DNA from: Oceanospirillales bacterium
GTDB taxonomy: Bacteria > Pseudomonadota > Gammaproteobacteria > Pseudomonadales > Balneatricaceae
Assembly: GCA_018223185.1 (NCBI GenBank)
Contig: JAAEYW010000003.1
Span: 214,074-278,073, forward strand
DNA length: 64,000 nt
Reading direction: 5' to 3'
Part shown: positions 18,801 to 27,783 of the stretch, in pieces
How the letters are laid out: each line of letters starts with the position of its first letter
Numbering within the stretch: the stretch's first letter is position 1
Notes under the pieces: model-generated
Told to the model about the DNA's origin: nothing
The model's input: the letters and a program-made list of their open reading frames with translations, nothing else
Database searches by the model: none
Made by a program: the position numbers and the translations under genes

Positions 18801-19022
18801 CGGCAGGATGATGGAGCTCTCCACATCTTCAGCGGCCGCGCCGCTCCAGGGAACCGCAATGGTGATAATATCCAGCTCAAAGGTTGGGAAAAACTGGGTG
18901 TTGAGTTTTTTTAACCCCCATATGCCGGCCAGAATCATCAGCATCATCAGCAGATTGGCGGCAACGCGGTGCTCGGTGAACAGCGTGATCAGGTTTTTTA
19001 ACGGTCCATGATTCATCGCCAT
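15876..19022 (-). CDS. RND efflux pump, inner-membrane transporter (HAE1/AcrB-like)
   Basis: 1048 residues. The expected RND layout is present: TM1 near residues 20-40, a large periplasmic loop, TM2-6 at about 340-490 and the second half mirrored. TM4 carries GIIVDDAIVVGED (about 400-412) with the two adjacent aspartates of the proton relay. It begins 3 bases after the adaptor gene. Substrates cannot be assigned; no outer-membrane factor gene is adjacent, so a TolC-like protein encoded elsewhere would be required. Confidence 0.94.
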   Translation of the reverse strand: MAMNHGPLKNLITLFTEHRVAANLLMMLMILAGIWGLKKLNTQFFPTFELDIITIAVPWSGAAAEDVESSIILPVERELKSVNGIDAIYSTATQGAASIRLELVENSDVAYILDEVKQKVDGITNLPADAEKPIVQRVIRYDDIARILITSNSATAQELRILARQYERELLQRGIRKIDFVGLPEQEIAIQIPSSRLHELGLSLSDVAQIINQRSVDLPAGTAAQGDGSRQIRSLSQQRDVEGFSQLPLITTKDGRLLRLGDVADVDWRNQDNQTYLTYRGQPAIQLQLRRTEHEDTLQAARIMRDWLSERQATLPPDIQLIAFDESYEAIQDRINLLIKNGVGGLILVIATLFLFLNARVAFWVTVGIPVSFMATLAVLYGIGGSINMISLFGMIMALGIIVDDAIVVGEDTLTHLQMGEPGLQAAIGGAHRMLAPVMASSLTTVAAFLPLLLIGGTIGNILIDIPTVVICVIMASVVECFLILPGHLHHSLHKTADLHPSETRIRLDNAFNNFKNGRFRSWVENAIKFRWVTVTIALAAFIIAIALVGSGRLKFTFFPAVEMETLNANIQFTSGSSPDQVDNFLQHLDQTLRQTEQELGGNLIKMALQIHRKTNSSRTSEGSGQGDEFGALYVQLTSIDSREITNGEIIKKWRSKVILPAGIEKFTIDLNRSGPPGKSLEVKLVGSDVEQLKAASLAVQDALSQYNGVSNVDDDLPFGKSQLIYDLTPAGKTAGLTLNSVGRQLRSSFDGQLVQIFNQGEDEVEVRVVLPDRERDRFSALENLPILLPNGDNAPLANVVQFTDKQGLDRLQRVDGQLAIKITSDLDESVANANEIIADLRAGKLQQITSEYGVQASFEGRNKNQRETLADMKMGLLIALLLIFIILSWVFSSYSWPLAVMLAIPLGLTGAIAGHLLTGQNLTILSLFGCFGLSGIVINDSIVLITFFQKLRKEGMSVHSSIVEAACQRLRAVLLTSLTTIAGLTPILFETSLQAQFLIPMATSLVFGLAFGTMLILLVVPALLVILENGKALFKSTFSRDKATLHS

Positions 19023-19025
19023 GAC

Positions 19026-20348
19026 TTACTCCGCCCTGGCCGCAGCTGAGGCGGGCTTTGTGGCCGGGGGTGAGTCTGGCTGACTGCCTGACACTCCGAC
19101 CAGCAGACCGGTCATTGCGTTCGGTAACTGGGTGGACAGAATCAGCTCGCCAGGCTGGATTGAGGTGCTGCGAACTAACACTTTTGACTCGCCATTACTG
19201 TCACGTATATCGCCAATCCGTTCGATAGTGCGGCCCTGAAGCCGGTTTTCTTTAACAATGTAGATTCGGTCGGTGCCGAAAATAGCCTGTGGTGGCAGTG
19301 CCAGCAGCCTGCTCTGTTCCGGCATCGTCAGATCCAGTGACACAGAGCGCCCCGGTTCGCCGCGATAATCATCTGAAGCGATACGGAACAGCGCATCAAC
19401 GCCGGCATTTCCACTACTCACGGTAGCGGCAAAGCGTTCCAGGGTCAGAGCGAGAGGCTGACCATCGAGAGTGGCGGTGGCGATGATTTTTTTGCCACTG
19501 TTCAGCTGTTGACGCAGCTGGGGCAGGTAGCGGCTGGGAATCTGTGAACGCACCTCAAGCGCCTGGGTATCATACACGGTTAGCAGTGCATCACCGCTGC
19601 GAACCCGCTCACCGGCGGCGATACTGACTTCAGCTATACGGCCGCTGAAGGGCGCGATGATCTGACTGCGTTCCAGGTCGAGGACGGCACTGTCTCGCTG
19701 AGCAGTTGCCTGCGTTAGCTGGGCCTCCAGTTGGGCCAGTTGATTCGGGTGGTCATTGATGGACTGTTGCCGGCTGTTGAGGGAGAGTGCCTGTTGCTGT
19801 CTGGTTTTGCGGGCCTCATCAAGCTGATTCTGGCTGGCCAGGCTACGGCTGCTGAGGTCCTGATAGCGCTCCAGTGTGCGCTGGGTGAGGGAGACCAGCT
19901 CCTGCTCGATTTTCAAGGCTTTTATGTTTGCCTGATAGCGCACTTTTTCGGCGGCAATCAGTGCTTCAATTCTGTCAATTTCGGCCTGTTTCTGGGACAG
20001 CACTAACGAGGCATCACGGTTATCCAGCTGAATCAATAGCTGTCCCGCCTCGACATACTCGCCCTCTGACGTGAGGCGCTTTTCAACATAGGCGTTGATC
20101 GATGAAGAGAGGGTGCTGCTCGACGGTGACTCTATCTGTCCATACAGTGACAGCTGAGGGGAATAGGCTGCAGGTTCGGCTTTGATAACCTTAACGGTCC
20201 AGACTTTCTCTTTGGCCGGGCGGGAGGGGGCCGTTGGCTGAGTGGCTATCAGAGCCACAAATATCAACGCTGCACCCAGCAAAATCAGTATAGGCAGCAA
20301 CCAGTGTTTATGTTTCTGATAAAAAGATTTTGCTTGCTGTTCAGCCAT
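19026..20348 (-). CDS. RND efflux periplasmic adaptor (membrane fusion protein)
   Basis: 440 residues. One N-terminal membrane segment (about 15-33, HWLLPILILLGAALIFVALI) anchors it. A lipoyl-like half motif around residues 65-110 (LYGQIESPSS, AGQLLIQLDNRDA), a long coiled coil (about 115-215), the second lipoyl half (APFSGRIAEVSIAAGERVRSG) and beta-barrel domains follow. It heads the efflux operon. No repressor gene is adjacent. Confidence 0.92.
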   Translation of the reverse strand: MAEQQAKSFYQKHKHWLLPILILLGAALIFVALIATQPTAPSRPAKEKVWTVKVIKAEPAAYSPQLSLYGQIESPSSSTLSSSINAYVEKRLTSEGEYVEAGQLLIQLDNRDASLVLSQKQAEIDRIEALIAAEKVRYQANIKALKIEQELVSLTQRTLERYQDLSSRSLASQNQLDEARKTRQQQALSLNSRQQSINDHPNQLAQLEAQLTQATAQRDSAVLDLERSQIIAPFSGRIAEVSIAAGERVRSGDALLTVYDTQALEVRSQIPSRYLPQLRQQLNSGKKIIATATLDGQPLALTLERFAATVSSGNAGVDALFRIASDDYRGEPGRSVSLDLTMPEQSRLLALPPQAIFGTDRIYIVKENRLQGRTIERIGDIRDSNGESKVLVRSTSIQPGELILSTQLPNAMTGLLVGVSGSQPDSPPATKPASAAARAE

Positions 20349-20498
20349 TACCTGTCCATTTGTAAGCCGTGGTTATTAGATTAGCAAATCATAATACATA
20401 TATGCTGATCAGTAAGCAGGTTTGTTCCGCTCTTTACAATTCTTTACCAGATGTTAGCTTTACGTAATCGGCAGCGTTTCAGATGACAGGAGAGAGTT

Positions 20499-21368
20499 AT
20501 GCGAACCCGATCAGTAATGGCGCTTGACCCTGTGGGGTTTCATCGGGTGGTGTATCACGAGTGGGGCAGTGCGGATAATGACCGGGTGCTGGTGTGTGTT
20601 CATGGGCTGGCGCGTAACAGTCGTGATTTTGATGAGCTGGCCCGGGCACTATCGCGGGATTACCGGGTGGTTTGCCCGGATATGCCGGGACGAGGTGAAA
20701 GTGACTGGCTCCCCCCGGGGGTAAATTACGATATTCCCCGTTATATAAGTGATATGGCGACCTTGCTGGCCCGGCTGGATGTCGATCAGGTTGACTGGGT
20801 TGGCACCTCCATGGGCGGTATTATTGGCACCTGTCTGGCGGCACTGCCAAACTCTCCGATCCGCTCACTGGTTTTGAATGATGTTGGTTGTTTTATCGGC
20901 AAGAACGCGCTGCAGCGGATTTCACAGTATCTGGGGGACCATCGTTTCAGTTCTGTGGCTGAGGTAGAACAGTATATGCGTACCACCTATACCGCGTATA
21001 AGGGGTTGAGTGACCGGCAGTGGAAGCATCTGGTTAAGTATGGTCACCGGACGGTGTCTGACGATCAGTACGGGTTACACTATGACCCCCGCATCGCTGA
21101 TCAGAGTCGCGAGATTCAGGATCAGGATATCGATCTGGAGCCTGTCTGGAGTCAGGTCAGCTGTCCACAGATGCTGATCTGGGGTGATCAGTCGGATGTA
21201 CTGACCGCTGACACAGTGGCCCGGATGCAGCAGTTGCGTCCGGAGCTGAGTCTCTGCCGGATAGAGGGTATGACCCATGCGCCATCACTGATGGAAACCG
21301 AACAGATTAACGCAATACAGCAGTGGTTGCGGGACAACCGGATTAAGAATCAGGGAACAACATTATGA
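20499..21368 (+). CDS. Alpha/beta hydrolase
   Basis: 289 residues. Oxyanion-hole HG at 35-36, the strand motif PDMPGRGESDW (60-70), and the nucleophile S104 in VGTSMGG are clear; the Asp is probably in IWGDQSDVL and the His in GMTHAPSL near the C terminus. The substrate is unknown. Its stop overlaps the start of the next gene by 4 bases (ATGA), so it is co-translated with the glycerate-kinase-like gene. Confidence 0.9.
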   Translation: MRTRSVMALDPVGFHRVVYHEWGSADNDRVLVCVHGLARNSRDFDELARALSRDYRVVCPDMPGRGESDWLPPGVNYDIPRYISDMATLLARLDVDQVDWVGTSMGGIIGTCLAALPNSPIRSLVLNDVGCFIGKNALQRISQYLGDHRFSSVAEVEQYMRTTYTAYKGLSDRQWKHLVKYGHRTVSDDQYGLHYDPRIADQSREIQDQDIDLEPVWSQVSCPQMLIWGDQSDVLTADTVARMQQLRPELSLCRIEGMTHAPSLMETEQINAIQQWLRDNRIKNQGTTL

Positions 21369-22363
21369 GTTCATTGTGTACATGGCCATCTGATCAGCTG
21401 TGTCTGACCAAAGAGGCCCGCGAGCAGGCGGTACGCCGGGTCGAAAAAGCGTTTGCCTCGACACTTGAATCGCTCAAAGTTGATATTGGTCTGGTCGAAC
21501 TGCTGGAATCAATTTATGTTCCTCTGGGCGCCTGGCTGGTGGCCCGTAAAAATCAGCAGCAGGGCCCGCTGGTGGTGGGTATCAATGGCGCTCAGGGTGC
21601 AGGTAAATCGACACTGTTTAATCTTCTTGAAGTGATTCTTGAAGAGGGGTTTGATCTTAAAGTTGTTGGGTTATCGATCGATGACCTCTATAAAACCCGC
21701 GAGGATCGTGAAAAACTGGCGCACTCGGTTCATCCATTGCTTAAAACCCGCGGGGTGCCCGGTACTCACGATGTCGAGTTAGGTATTGAACTGATCCGTG
21801 GCCTGAAGGGGGAGTTTGGCGAAGAGGGGCGCAATGTTAAGATTCCGGTATTTGATAAATCGATAGATGACCGCTGCCCGACTGCTTTATGGCAGGAGTG
21901 GCATGGTGAGGCTGATGTGATTGTGCTGGAGGGCTGGTGTGTGGGTGCTACCGCTCAGCCGCAAAGTGAACTGGCCGAACCGGTTAATGATCTGGAACGC
22001 AGTGAAGACCCGCTGGGGTTCTGGCGGGGCTATGTCAATCAGCAGCTGGACAGTCGTTATAAAGAGCTGTTTGACATGATTGATGTGCTGATTATGCTAA
22101 AGGTGCCAAGTATGGAAGCGGTGTTCGAGTGGCGCTCGCAACAGGAGATAAAACTGGCGGAAAGGGTGCGGTATTTCTACGACACTCAGCAGCCCACCCA
22201 GCACCTGCGGATTATGAACGAACGGGAGATCCGGCGTTTTATCCAGCATTATGAGCGCTTAACCCGCACTATGCTGGAAGAGATGCCGACCCGGGCGGAT
22301 GTCTGTCTGGAGCTGAATCAGAACCATAAAATCGGTAATATCCGTATTAATAAACCGCTTTAA
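21365..22363 (+). CDS. P-loop kinase, D-glycerate 3-kinase-like
   Basis: 332 residues. A Walker A motif GAQGAGKST (75-83, K81) opens a phosphoribulokinase/uridine-kinase-type fold, followed by GLSIDDLYKTREDREKLA and VPGTHDVELG, which match D-glycerate 3-kinases of the plant GLYK/yeast Tda10 group. DVIVLEGWCVGA is the Walker-B-like strand. It would phosphorylate glycerate or a similar small molecule. Its neighbours are the hydrolase (4-base overlap) and a DUF2959 lipoprotein. Confidence 0.85.
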   Translation: MSSLCTWPSDQLCLTKEAREQAVRRVEKAFASTLESLKVDIGLVELLESIYVPLGAWLVARKNQQQGPLVVGINGAQGAGKSTLFNLLEVILEEGFDLKVVGLSIDDLYKTREDREKLAHSVHPLLKTRGVPGTHDVELGIELIRGLKGEFGEEGRNVKIPVFDKSIDDRCPTALWQEWHGEADVIVLEGWCVGATAQPQSELAEPVNDLERSEDPLGFWRGYVNQQLDSRYKELFDMIDVLIMLKVPSMEAVFEWRSQQEIKLAERVRYFYDTQQPTQHLRIMNEREIRRFIQHYERLTRTMLEEMPTRADVCLELNQNHKIGNIRINKPL

Positions 22364-22383
22364 GACAGATTTAAGGGAATCAG

Positions 22384-23031
22384 ATGAAACGTATTGTACT
22401 GGCCTGTGTGTTGGCCCTGCCTCCGCTCCTTATGAGTGGCTGTCAGAGCGCTTACTATTCGGCAATGGAAAAGGTGGGTGTTCATAAACGGGATATTCTG
22501 GTTGACCGGGTTGAAGATACCCGTGCAGCTCAGGATGAGGCTCAGGAGGAGTTTGCGTCCGCACTGGAGCAGTTTCGCACCGTAGTGAACTTTGACGGAG
22601 GCGAACTGGAGTCGGTCTACAACGATATGCAATCGGCCTATGACGACAGCGAAGCTGCTGCGGAATCAGTGAGTGAAAATATTCGCAAGGTTGAGGATGT
22701 CGCTGAAGCTCTGTTTGACGAGTGGCAAGATGAGCTGGGGCAATACACCAATACCAAACTTCGCAGTCAGAGTGCACAGACCCTGAAAGAGACAAAATCC
22801 CGTTATAAGGCACTGCATATCAGTCTGAAACGGGCTGAGGCGAAGATGCAGCCGGTCTTGTCGGCTCTGAAGGATAATACCCTGTTTCTCAAGCATAACC
22901 TGAATGCCCGGGCGATCGGTTCGCTGAAAGGTGAATTTGGCGGTATTAAACGCGATATCGACCGTTTACTGGCGGAGATGCAGCGCTCGATTAAAGCATC
23001 GGATCAGTTTATTAAAGAGATGCAGCAATAA
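22384..23031 (+). CDS. DUF2959 lipoprotein
   Basis: 215 residues. A type II signal peptide ends at LLMSGC with lipidated C20. The mature part is almost all helical with heptad patterns over about 45-215 (coiled coil). The spacing AYYSAMEKVGVHKRDILVDR just after the lipobox is typical of DUF2959. It starts 20 bases after the kinase gene. Function unknown; probably periplasmic-facing. Confidence 0.9.
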   Translation: MKRIVLACVLALPPLLMSGCQSAYYSAMEKVGVHKRDILVDRVEDTRAAQDEAQEEFASALEQFRTVVNFDGGELESVYNDMQSAYDDSEAAAESVSENIRKVEDVAEALFDEWQDELGQYTNTKLRSQSAQTLKETKSRYKALHISLKRAEAKMQPVLSALKDNTLFLKHNLNARAIGSLKGEFGGIKRDIDRLLAEMQRSIKASDQFIKEMQQ

Positions 23032-23050
23032 AGGCCGATTTTCGTGGTTC

Positions 23051-23069
23051 GAGGGTCACAGACACGTGA
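23051..23069. terminator. Hairpin after DUF2959 gene within a repeat-like segment
   Basis: GGTCAC pairs with GTGACC around a 6-base loop. The flanking words TTCGTGG...CGAG and TGTTCGTTGTTCGAAA resemble the dispersed repeat family of 47-62 kb, so this may be a stray copy lying between two convergent genes. Confidence 0.4.
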
Positions 23070-23114
23070 CCTGTTCGTTGTTCGAAAGAGCAATGGCTCT
23101 GTTTGAAATTACCA

Positions 23115-23816
23115 TCAGATTGGCAGGAAGGTCATTGAGGCGGCGCTTTGTACAACCCGGGTGATGTTGCGGTTGGTGGTGTCTGCGATCAGCATCGCCA
23201 TCATATCCTGCAGACTGATCAGTTTGCCAAACAGACGCTCATAACTGAGATTGCGGATGCCGCTCTCTGAAACACCGTTGCTGAGAATATAGCGTTCACC
23301 GCTGTTGTCTCTGCGGTTATTCAGTTGCCAGGCAACCGTTTCCAGATTCCGGGCGCTGTTATACAGCTTCTGCTGATCAATATCGTCGAGTATGAAAAAC
23401 TCATCCTGATAGTTATATGCTGCAAACAGCATACTGCTGATCCCGGCCATCAGGGCGAATACCCGGTCCCCTTCATACTGCTCACTGAAACTGAGGGTGA
23501 TAGCGGCTGTGCCTTTGGCGCCCCCGAGTTCGGAAAATCCGTGGATACGCTGAGTGCTGAAGATCTGCGCTAAGCGTTTTTTTTCCGTCGTGCCGGGAGG
23601 GGCTTTTGCCAGCTCCCGGGGATTGCGCTTATACAGTTTAATAGCCAGCTCGCGACAGAGTTTGCGAATCTCTTTGATATGCATATCGGTGACACTGTCG
23701 ATGTCACTTTTAGCCAGGTTGCTGAGTTTAAAATTGCTGGCAGAGTTGGCTGCACAGCCTGTTTGTAACAGCAGTGTGGCCACCAGACAGACCTGCAGCA
23801 GTGAGGTGAGCCTCAC
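23115..23816 (-). CDS. Unrecognised lipoprotein coupled to LetB
   Basis: 233 residues with a type II signal peptide ending LLLQTGC (lipidated C21). The mature protein is mixed alpha/beta with a hydrophobic patch around residues 120-135 (VFALMAGISSMLFAAY). I do not see the DUF330/PqiC pattern. The start overlaps the letB stop by 4 bases (ATGA), so it is translated from the letA-letB mRNA and probably works with that envelope lipid-transport machine, perhaps as an outer-membrane partner. That role is inferred from position only. Confidence 0.8.
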   Translation of the reverse strand: MRLTSLLQVCLVATLLLQTGCAANSASNFKLSNLAKSDIDSVTDMHIKEIRKLCRELAIKLYKRNPRELAKAPPGTTEKKRLAQIFSTQRIHGFSELGGAKGTAAITLSFSEQYEGDRVFALMAGISSMLFAAYNYQDEFFILDDIDQQKLYNSARNLETVAWQLNNRRDNSGERYILSNGVSESGIRNLSYERLFGKLISLQDMMAMLIADTTNRNITRVVQSAASMTFLPI

Positions 23817-26458
23817 GTGTCCGGTTCCTGCTCTAACAGTTCAAACTGATAGCCGGCCCCGACCGGTTGAGTGTCACCCGGCGGCGTGCTGAACGCGATA
23901 CCACCCTGAACAAGACTTTCCAGATTTGTCGTTTCCACTTTTAATCCTTTAAACAGGCCGAACTCTGCATCAATTCCACCAATATTCCAGAACGTGCTGG
24001 AGCGGGTCACCAGCTTGCTGTAGCGGGCTTTAATATTTACAAATAGTTTCACCCTGTGGTTATCATCACTCAGCTCATAACCGGAGACATAACCGACCGG
24101 CATGCCCCGATAGTAGATATTACTATTGATATCAATTGCGCCGAGTTGTTCCGTTTGCAAGACAATATTCAGTCCGGGCAGGTTACGGTCAGCCGGACTC
24201 TCGGGCAGGCCTGCGAAACTGAGTTGTCGCTCGCCATTTCCCGGCAGTGCCTCGATATGGTTTCCGGTGATCAGCGTTTCCGGGTAATCCACGCCGGACA
24301 GGTTTATTTTTGGTGCGGCGATCCAGAAACGGGTGCCGTTACGGGCCAGCAACTGCCCCTCATCGCTCAGAGCGATCTGAGTTTCTGCACTGCCCTGGCT
24401 ATCCAGTAACCGGACCCGTTCGACCTGGCCCATAACAACACCTTTGAAGTAGACATTCGCACCCGAGATTATATTGGGGCCCGGAGGGAAGGTTACGATG
24501 ATATCCGGCCCCTTCTGCAGCGCTTTGCTCTGTGTTTTGTAGAGTCTGAACAACTGACGGGGGGCGGCGGCTTTGCCATTACTGCTGAGGTTGTCAAAGG
24601 CTATACCACCCCGCAGCAGCGCCTGAAACGACTCGCTGTGAATCTTAACTCCGCTTCGGCTCAGGCTGGCATCCACGCCACTGGCATTCCAGAAGCGGCT
24701 CTGCCCGGTGATCAGGTGGCGGTAGGGTTTATCGATCAGCAGGTGAATAATGACGCTGTCATCATCTGCCAGCGCATAGTGGCTGATTGTGCCTACGGGC
24801 AGTTGTTTATACAGCACCGGCGCGCCGCTGGTGAGGGAGCCCAGAGTATCGGCTTTCACCCGGATGGGCAGCTTATCTGCATTTTCCTTGTATAGCAGCT
24901 GTCCCTGTTTGCTGGCATTGTCAAAGTTATGGAACAGATGGAATTTATGTTCCTGTTCGACGCTTTTCTGGTCTCGGGTATCGGGTGTGAAAAATCCGAT
25001 GCCGCCATTGATAAGGTTGCTCAGAGACGCGCTTTCAAAATCAACACCGTCAACATCAGCTTTCAGTTTGATACCGCTCTCTTCCCAGAATCGACTGTTG
25101 TGTTTAACCAGATCTGCATACTGTTCTTTGATGGTGGCATAGATCTGCACTTTTGTACCATCGGCGCTCAGTTCATAGCCACTGACCTCGCCGACCGGAA
25201 TCTGGCGATACATCACCGGTGAGCCGTAATCGAGAGAACCTAACCGGTCGCTTTCCAGACTAATATTGAGGCCTGAAATTCCCGGACGATGGGCGGGTGG
25301 GGTGTTGAGGGCGGTAAAGTTAAACTCAGGCTCACCGCTTCCCGGCTGCAGGACGATTGCTGATCCCTGAATCAGGTCACCAATGTTTTGTAACCGGGTG
25401 AGTGACAGTTTTGGCTTGGGCAGCCAGAACTGACTGCCTGAACGCAGTAACGGTCTGGCTCTGGGGTCTATCAGCAGTCTGGCATTGAGCGTTGTCAGAT
25501 CTTCACTCAGTTGCAGGCTCTGAACCCGGCCAATTTGAATCCCTTCGCTGATCACCCGGGTTCCTTCATGCACACTGGTGCGCGCAGGAAACTTAACCAT
25601 GACGACAATACCATCCTCTGCTGCTTCAAAGTCGGCAAACAGGGGGAACTCATGGCCGGGGGTCAGAACACTTTCATCGTCGGGCGGAGTATAGAAACTG
25701 ATGCCCCCGGCGATAATGGCCGCCAGAGAACCAAAACGCAGATCGACTCTGGACAGGTTAGCCTTCAGGCTGATACCGCTGGCATTCCAGAAACGGGTGC
25801 TATCCGTGATCAGGTGGCTGTAAGCGGGTTCGATAAACAGTTCGATACGGATCTGTTCGGCATTGCCGGTGAGACCGAAGTTAATGACTTCGCCCACCTC
25901 GATCTGACGGTAATAGACCTTAGCACCCCGCTGTATCGACTGGGCTGAATCAGCTAACAGAGAGAGATAGAGTCCCTGCCGGTCTTTAAGTGGCGGTGCG
26001 GGTTCATTATCTGCCACGAAGCTGAAACGTTCATCCCCCTGGCCCGGCTGCAGTTCGATGTAATAGCCGGACAGCAGGGTGTCCAGACCTTTTACTCCGC
26101 TGAGCGAGATCTGCGGTTTGACCAGCCAGAAACGGGTACCGTCGACCAGAATCTCGGAGGCTTCCTTCTCCATCTCGATCATCGCAGTAACGCTTTTGAG
26201 GTCCTCATTGAGTTTCAGACTTTTAATCTTGCCGGTCGGCAGACCCCGGTACATCACTTTGGTGACACCGGCCTCAAGACCCTCTGCGGTTTCAAACTGC
26301 ACTTCGATCATGATGCCTGCATCCTGGTAATTTTTAATCACCAGCCAGCCGGCAATGATGGCAGCCAGAAACGGCAGCAGCCAGACCACTGAAGGGCCGC
26401 GATGGCGCTTAATTGATGGTCTGCTTGCAGGCGCATTATCAGCTTGAGGGGTACTCAT
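23813..26458 (-). CDS. letB: LetB-like MCE protein (seven MCE domains)
   Basis: 881 residues, close to E. coli LetB/YebT (877). One N-terminal membrane segment (about 27-45) is followed by seven MCE domains, each with a recognisable strand and a G.....V.Y(R/K)G/Q...G segment, for example VMYRGLPTGKIKSL, VYYRQIEVGEV, VMYRQIPVGEVSGY, VLYKQLPVGTISHY and IYYRGMPVGYVSGY. LetB forms a stacked-ring tunnel across the periplasm for lipid transport between the membranes. Upstream letA-like genes and a downstream lipoprotein are all coupled by short overlaps. Confidence 0.93.
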   Translation of the reverse strand: MSTPQADNAPASRPSIKRHRGPSVVWLLPFLAAIIAGWLVIKNYQDAGIMIEVQFETAEGLEAGVTKVMYRGLPTGKIKSLKLNEDLKSVTAMIEMEKEASEILVDGTRFWLVKPQISLSGVKGLDTLLSGYYIELQPGQGDERFSFVADNEPAPPLKDRQGLYLSLLADSAQSIQRGAKVYYRQIEVGEVINFGLTGNAEQIRIELFIEPAYSHLITDSTRFWNASGISLKANLSRVDLRFGSLAAIIAGGISFYTPPDDESVLTPGHEFPLFADFEAAEDGIVVMVKFPARTSVHEGTRVISEGIQIGRVQSLQLSEDLTTLNARLLIDPRARPLLRSGSQFWLPKPKLSLTRLQNIGDLIQGSAIVLQPGSGEPEFNFTALNTPPAHRPGISGLNISLESDRLGSLDYGSPVMYRQIPVGEVSGYELSADGTKVQIYATIKEQYADLVKHNSRFWEESGIKLKADVDGVDFESASLSNLINGGIGFFTPDTRDQKSVEQEHKFHLFHNFDNASKQGQLLYKENADKLPIRVKADTLGSLTSGAPVLYKQLPVGTISHYALADDDSVIIHLLIDKPYRHLITGQSRFWNASGVDASLSRSGVKIHSESFQALLRGGIAFDNLSSNGKAAAPRQLFRLYKTQSKALQKGPDIIVTFPPGPNIISGANVYFKGVVMGQVERVRLLDSQGSAETQIALSDEGQLLARNGTRFWIAAPKINLSGVDYPETLITGNHIEALPGNGERQLSFAGLPESPADRNLPGLNIVLQTEQLGAIDINSNIYYRGMPVGYVSGYELSDDNHRVKLFVNIKARYSKLVTRSSTFWNIGGIDAEFGLFKGLKVETTNLESLVQGGIAFSTPPGDTQPVGAGYQFELLEQEPDT

Positions 26459-27120
26459 TGTTCATCCTTTTTATCAGTCATTCCGGGTGGTAATTCCGGC
26501 GCCCTTTTATCCCATATCAGTCGTGTATCGAAAGACAGCGCAGAAAACATCGTCAGCAGTACTACGATTGCAAAGGCCGTTGCGCCACTGTTGCCTTCAA
26601 TATGGGCAATATTACCTAATTGCACCAGAGCGACCAGTATACCGATAACAAAAATATCCAGCATCGACCAGCGGCCAATCCACTCCACAATGCGAAACAT
26701 TATGGTTTTCTGGCGCAGATTGGTCTGCAGCCGGAACTGGACAGTGCAGAGCAGGATTATCATGGCGATAATCTTTAACACCGGCACCACAATACTGGCG
26801 ATTAAAACCACCATTCCGATCATCAGCATATCCTGTTCCAGCAGATGGAGTATACCGCCCAGAATGGTGCTGGGTTCTCCCTGACCAAAGGATTTGAAGG
26901 TCATGATTGGCAGCAGATTAGCCGGCAGAAAAAGCAGTATGGCGGCCAGCAGGCTTGCCCAGCTGTGGTTCATTGAGTTAGGCATGCGGCTGTGCAGACG
27001 GGCACCGCAGCGATCACAGTGCTGTCCCTCCTGACTGATAGTATGTAATTTATCGCAATCGATGCAGAGCAGATAGCCGCTCTGCCGGGCTGACCGATAC
27101 CGGGGTGAGTGCTCAGTCAT
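26455..27120 (-). CDS. PqiA/LetA-like protein, second half
   Basis: The ATG at 27120 (MTEHSPRYRS) gives 221 residues and an 8-base overlap (ATGACTGA) with the preceding gene; a farther ATG at 27156 is less likely. A zinc ribbon with C19, C22, C35 and C38 (CIDC, CDRC) precedes four membrane segments of the PqiA domain. E. coli LetA/YebS fuses two such units in about 427 residues; here they are separate polypeptides. It overlaps letB by 4 bases. Inner-membrane partner of LetB. Confidence 0.9.
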   Translation of the reverse strand: MTEHSPRYRSARQSGYLLCIDCDKLHTISQEGQHCDRCGARLHSRMPNSMNHSWASLLAAILLFLPANLLPIMTFKSFGQGEPSTILGGILHLLEQDMLMIGMVVLIASIVVPVLKIIAMIILLCTVQFRLQTNLRQKTIMFRIVEWIGRWSMLDIFVIGILVALVQLGNIAHIEGNSGATAFAIVVLLTMFSALSFDTRLIWDKRAPELPPGMTDKKDEQ

Positions 27121-27763
27121 CAGAAAAACTCCGTTGCCGGTGCTGGTGGATCTCATCCCAGATCTGGTGGGGATTAAAAAAGATACTGCTCAGGGTTGTA
27201 ATCACGATCAGAGCGGCCAGGCTATAGAGACCCAGTCCGATCTCAAGATCAGCAATATCTTTCAGTTTGACAATCGATATCAACACCCCGAGCAGGAATA
27301 TCTCCAGCATCCCCCAGCCTCGCAGGTGCTGGTAACTGTGCATCGCCTGTCTTAACAGGCGTCCCTCAAGCTGATAATGAAGGGTGCAGCTGATATAGAA
27401 CAGCGCACATAACTGAAACAATGGCACCACTACCGCGAACAACAGAATCAGCAGGGCAACCAGTGGCAGCCCGCCTTCGTAGAGGGACATTGCACTCTGA
27501 AGAATAATCTCGCTCTGGCTCTGGCCAAATATCCGCAGGCTGAGAATGGGAAACAGGTTAGCCGGAAGAAACAGAATGAGACCCGCGACCGACAGTGCCA
27601 GCAGACGTTCAATGCAGTTGATGGTGGTGTAATATAGGCGTGCATGACAGCGGGGACAGATAACATCCTCGCCGGGCTTACTTGCGACCCGTTCCATCAG
27701 CAGATCACATTCGTGACAAGCGATCAGTTGTTCAGGTGTGCCATGCATAGAGGTATAGACCAT
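27113..27763 (-). CDS. PqiA/LetA-like protein, first half
   Basis: 216 residues. A zinc ribbon with C16, C19, C36 and C39 (CHEC, CPRC) is followed by four membrane segments of a PqiA domain (ANLFPILSLRIFGQSQSEI is typical). It corresponds to the N-terminal half of fused LetA. The internal ATG at 27748 is an alternative start. The divergent fructosamine-kinase start is only about 20 bases away, so its promoter must lie partly inside the other gene. Confidence 0.9.
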   Translation of the reverse strand: MVYTSMHGTPEQLIACHECDLLMERVASKPGEDVICPRCHARLYYTTINCIERLLALSVAGLILFLPANLFPILSLRIFGQSQSEIILQSAMSLYEGGLPLVALLILLFAVVVPLFQLCALFYISCTLHYQLEGRLLRQAMHSYQHLRGWGMLEIFLLGVLISIVKLKDIADLEIGLGLYSLAALIVITTLSSIFFNPHQIWDEIHQHRQRSFSDD

Positions 27764-27783
27764 TGCTAAACAGAACTCAGAGT

